From Paenibacillus oleatilyticus (GTDB lineage: Bacteria > Bacillota > Bacilli > Paenibacillales > NBRC-103111): DNA of 64,000 bases. Under the pieces are notes generated by a model that searched no databases, was not told the origin of the DNA, and was given only the letters and a program-made list of their open reading frames with translations. Below are positions 62,425-64,000 of the stretch, in pieces; position 1 is the stretch's first letter; each line of letters begins with the position of its first letter. The stretch is taken from NCBI RefSeq assembly GCF_018998565.1, contig NZ_JAHNZO010000009.1:1-64000 (forward strand), written 5' to 3'. The translations under genes were made by a program, and so were the position numbers.

Positions 62425-63006
62425 ATGGTGAAAAAAATTATGCTCGGACTCGTCTGCGGTTCGATTGTGTTCACAGGGGCTGTCTTGATGAACGGGACCC
62501 CGCATGCTGCACAAGATATCGACAATCCCGTGTCGATTGACAGCAATTATGTTGCAGAAACAGCCGGGGGGAACGAAAAATCCACTCCGAATAAAAGCGG
62601 CTCGGAGCCTCAGCTACAGAAACTGCCGGTCACGCAAACAACTAACGGCGTTGAGGTTATCGTTCATTCCATCCGGCGGACCGTACAAACGACGGATTTC
62701 GAAATTACGATCAAGAACGGGACCGCGAACGAAACCGTTACGGTTGACCCAACCCGTCTTACCGTACAGGCGAATCATTCGAACGCGGACAAGTCAAGCG
62801 AAAAGGTCGGGGCTTCCCCAACCAATCCGGACTTTACCGGTGCGACGATCCTGCCCGGTAAAGAAAGGCACGGCTGGATCAGCGGCCAAGCTTTAACGGA
62901 GAAAGAGCTGGAGAGTTTGATCGTGGAGCTTTCGTTGGATGGAAGCGAGCAGAGAGCTTTCTCGTTCGCCATCGACTGCAAAAATCTTAAGTTTCGTATG
63001 CTTTGA
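62425..63006 (+). CDS. Small secreted protein, unknown function
   Basis: 193-residue product with a signal peptide (about 1-28, MLGLVCGSIVFTGAVLMNGTPHA-AQ), then a low-complexity N/S/P-rich segment and a DUF4352-like beta domain (VEVIVHSIRRTVQTTDFEITIKNGTANETVTVDPTRLTVQ). It starts seven bases after the esterase stop and is ended by a terminator, so it belongs to the LacI-esterase transcript. Function unknown. Confidence 0.75.
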   Translation: MVKKIMLGLVCGSIVFTGAVLMNGTPHAAQDIDNPVSIDSNYVAETAGGNEKSTPNKSGSEPQLQKLPVTQTTNGVEVIVHSIRRTVQTTDFEITIKNGTANETVTVDPTRLTVQANHSNADKSSEKVGASPTNPDFTGATILPGKERHGWISGQALTEKELESLIVELSLDGSEQRAFSFAIDCKNLKFRML

Positions 63007-63023
63007 GCGACTTACTGCACAAC

Positions 63024-63062
63024 GAGCCGTGGCCCCGAATAGGTGCCGCGGCTTATTTTTTT
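63024..63062 (+). terminator. Terminator of the esterase operon
   Basis: GAGCCGTGGC ... GCCGCGGCTT followed by ATTTTTTT. Confidence 0.85.
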
Positions 63063-63113
63063 CATAGCCGGAAAAATACGGATAAATCGGCGCGTCATCG
63101 ATGCCTTGCGCTA

Positions 63114-63143
63114 TTGACACACTGCCAATTTCGAAGATATTAT
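63114..63143 (+). promoter_or_regulatory. Promoter of the methyltransferase gene
   Basis: Perfect TTGACA (63114-63119) and TATTAT (63138-63143) with an 18-bp spacer. The leader to 63280 contains a weak hairpin AGTATG ... CATGCT followed by seven T (63194-63220), a possible attenuator. Confidence 0.65.
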
Positions 63144-63279
63144 AGATATAATAACTCTACAATCGATGACGAAAATTACTAAAACGGCGAAGTATGCTCT
63201 GCACCCATGCTGTTTTTTTGCATTATTAAAGACATACTGAGTCTTCGATGTCCAATATCTTATCCACAGGAGGTCGGGA

Positions 63280-63882
63280 ATGATGGGAAATGTATGGCAT
63301 GAGCGTTTTAATTCGGAGGAATATTATTATGGGGAAGAGCCTAACGTATTTATTCAACAACAAGCTTTTCGATTAGAACAATGTCCCAAAGTTATCGCGT
63401 TTGCAGAGGGCGAGGGCCGGAATGCCGTCTTTTTAGCAAAACGAAATCATGAAGTGACCGCCATTGACTATGCGGAGAGCGGCCTGCACAAAACGAAAAA
63501 ACTGGCCCGGAAGCATGGCGTGGACGTGCATACCCGAAAACTGGACCTGTTGGCAGAGGATGTGCCGAACGAGGAATATGATGCCGCCATCATGGTGTTC
63601 GGACATTTTCATAAAGACGATCAGGCCATGATTCTCAATAAAATGAAAAACGCCATAAAGCCTGAAGGCATTATGATGCTTGAGGTATACTCCAAGGATC
63701 AATTAAAGTACGGTACCGGCGGCCCCCCGGACCCGGATTTGCTCTACGACCCCCAAGAAATTCTTGCCTGGTGCGAAGGCCATGAGGTGGTCCATTTCTT
63801 CTATGGCGAGCAAGAACGGGTGGAAGGGAAGGCGCATACCGGTTTAGCGCATGTCATTCAACTTGTATTGAGAAAAAAATGA
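63280..63882 (+). CDS. Class-I SAM-dependent methyltransferase (TehB-like)
   Basis: 200-residue methyltransferase. The SAM site appears as KVIAFAEGEGRNAVFLAKRNHEVTAIDYAESGL, with acidic motif II (VTAIDYAE) and YDAAIMVFGHF. The fold and size resemble TehB-type tellurite-resistance or thiopurine-type enzymes. AGGAGGT lies before ATG 63280. More AT-rich than its upstream neighbours. Substrate unknown. Confidence 0.88.
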   Translation: MMGNVWHERFNSEEYYYGEEPNVFIQQQAFRLEQCPKVIAFAEGEGRNAVFLAKRNHEVTAIDYAESGLHKTKKLARKHGVDVHTRKLDLLAEDVPNEEYDAAIMVFGHFHKDDQAMILNKMKNAIKPEGIMMLEVYSKDQLKYGTGGPPDPDLLYDPQEILAWCEGHEVVHFFYGEQERVEGKAHTGLAHVIQLVLRKK

Positions 63883-63957
63883 GAAATCCGTCAGGCACGC
63901 AGGTTGCCGCGGATGCCCCAAGTGTCCCATTTTGCATCACTGTATCGGATCGAATCG

Positions 63958-63993
63958 GCGAATGTGTCCCGAAATGGGACACATTTTTTTGCG
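63958..63993 (+). terminator. Terminator after the methyltransferase
   Basis: AATGTGTCCC-gaaat-GGGACACATT followed by TTTTTT, an almost ideal intrinsic terminator. A further GTGTCCCATTTTG (63919-63931) upstream could compete for the stem. Confidence 0.88.
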
Positions 63994-64000
63994 CGTTCCT

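Noticed and set aside
63144..63279. Riboswitch in the methyltransferase leader
   Set aside because: Only a weak hairpin with T-run is visible; none of the conserved SAM-riboswitch landmarks are present.
1..64000. CRISPR arrays, tRNA and rRNA genes, prophage or complete insertion sequences
   Set aside because: No regularly spaced direct repeats, no tRNA cloverleaf-like segments and no transposase, integrase or phage structural genes were seen.

Overview
The window looks like chromosomal DNA of a Paenibacillus-like member of the Bacillota. It has strong AGGAGG-type ribosome binding sites, frequent GTG/TTG starts, YesM/YesN-type two-component systems beside sugar ABC transporters, LicT/GlcT-type PTS antitermination, a class-I c-di-GMP riboswitch and moderately GC-rich genes. 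I see no rRNA, tRNA, CRISPR array, transposase gene or prophage.

Layout. 0.2-6.7 kb: an RND exporter, its membrane-fusion lipoprotein and an unknown secreted protein. 6.8-14.3 kb: a LytTR-PAS histidine kinase, a small coiled-coil protein, a DUF2334 polysaccharide-deacetylase-like protein with FG-GAP-type repeats, and a 7TM sensor kinase with an OmpR-type regulator. 14.5-21.6 kb: a YesM/YesN pair and the sugar ABC transporter it probably controls. 22-25.6 kb: a secreted MORN-repeat protein and a globin-coupled chemoreceptor behind a c-di-GMP-I riboswitch. 25.6-30.8 kb: a complete PTS (antiterminator, IIA, GlcNAc-type IICB, HPr, EI) behind one RAT/terminator leader. 30.9-32.8 kb: a BlaI/M56 module and a DoxX gene sharing a perfect operator. 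33-38.2 kb: a metallo-beta-lactamase-fold protein, an orphan secreted protein, a membrane protein, a MATE exporter and an AraC regulator. 38.5-43.7 kb: glyA and argD (both PLP enzymes), a LysR regulator, a glutamine amidotransferase and pdxS (PLP synthase). 44.1-48.6 kb: a compact cluster around a 59-residue, eight-cysteine peptide with two thioredoxin-like proteins, an ABC exporter and MauE/MauD-like membrane proteins. 48.7-53.2 kb: a UvrA-like ATPase with a MarR regulator, an ArsR/SRPBCC pair and an AT-rich orphan. 53.4-63 kb: a maltodextrin locus (binding protein, two permeases, GH13 enzyme, LacI regulator) followed by two tandem esterases and a small secreted protein. The end holds a SAM-dependent methyltransferase.

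Two things stand out. First, four copies of a 214-280 bp palindromic repeat lie at operon ends (17.9, 21.6, 35.6 and 43.7 kb), each sandwiched between two terminator-like hairpins. At 43.7 kb the two hairpins are exact 24-bp duplicates, only the downstream one keeping the T-tract, as if a small element inserts into intrinsic terminators and duplicates the hairpin. Second, the 44-48.5 kb cysteine-rich peptide cluster reads as an export and disulfide-maturation system for a leaderless peptide that I do not recognise.
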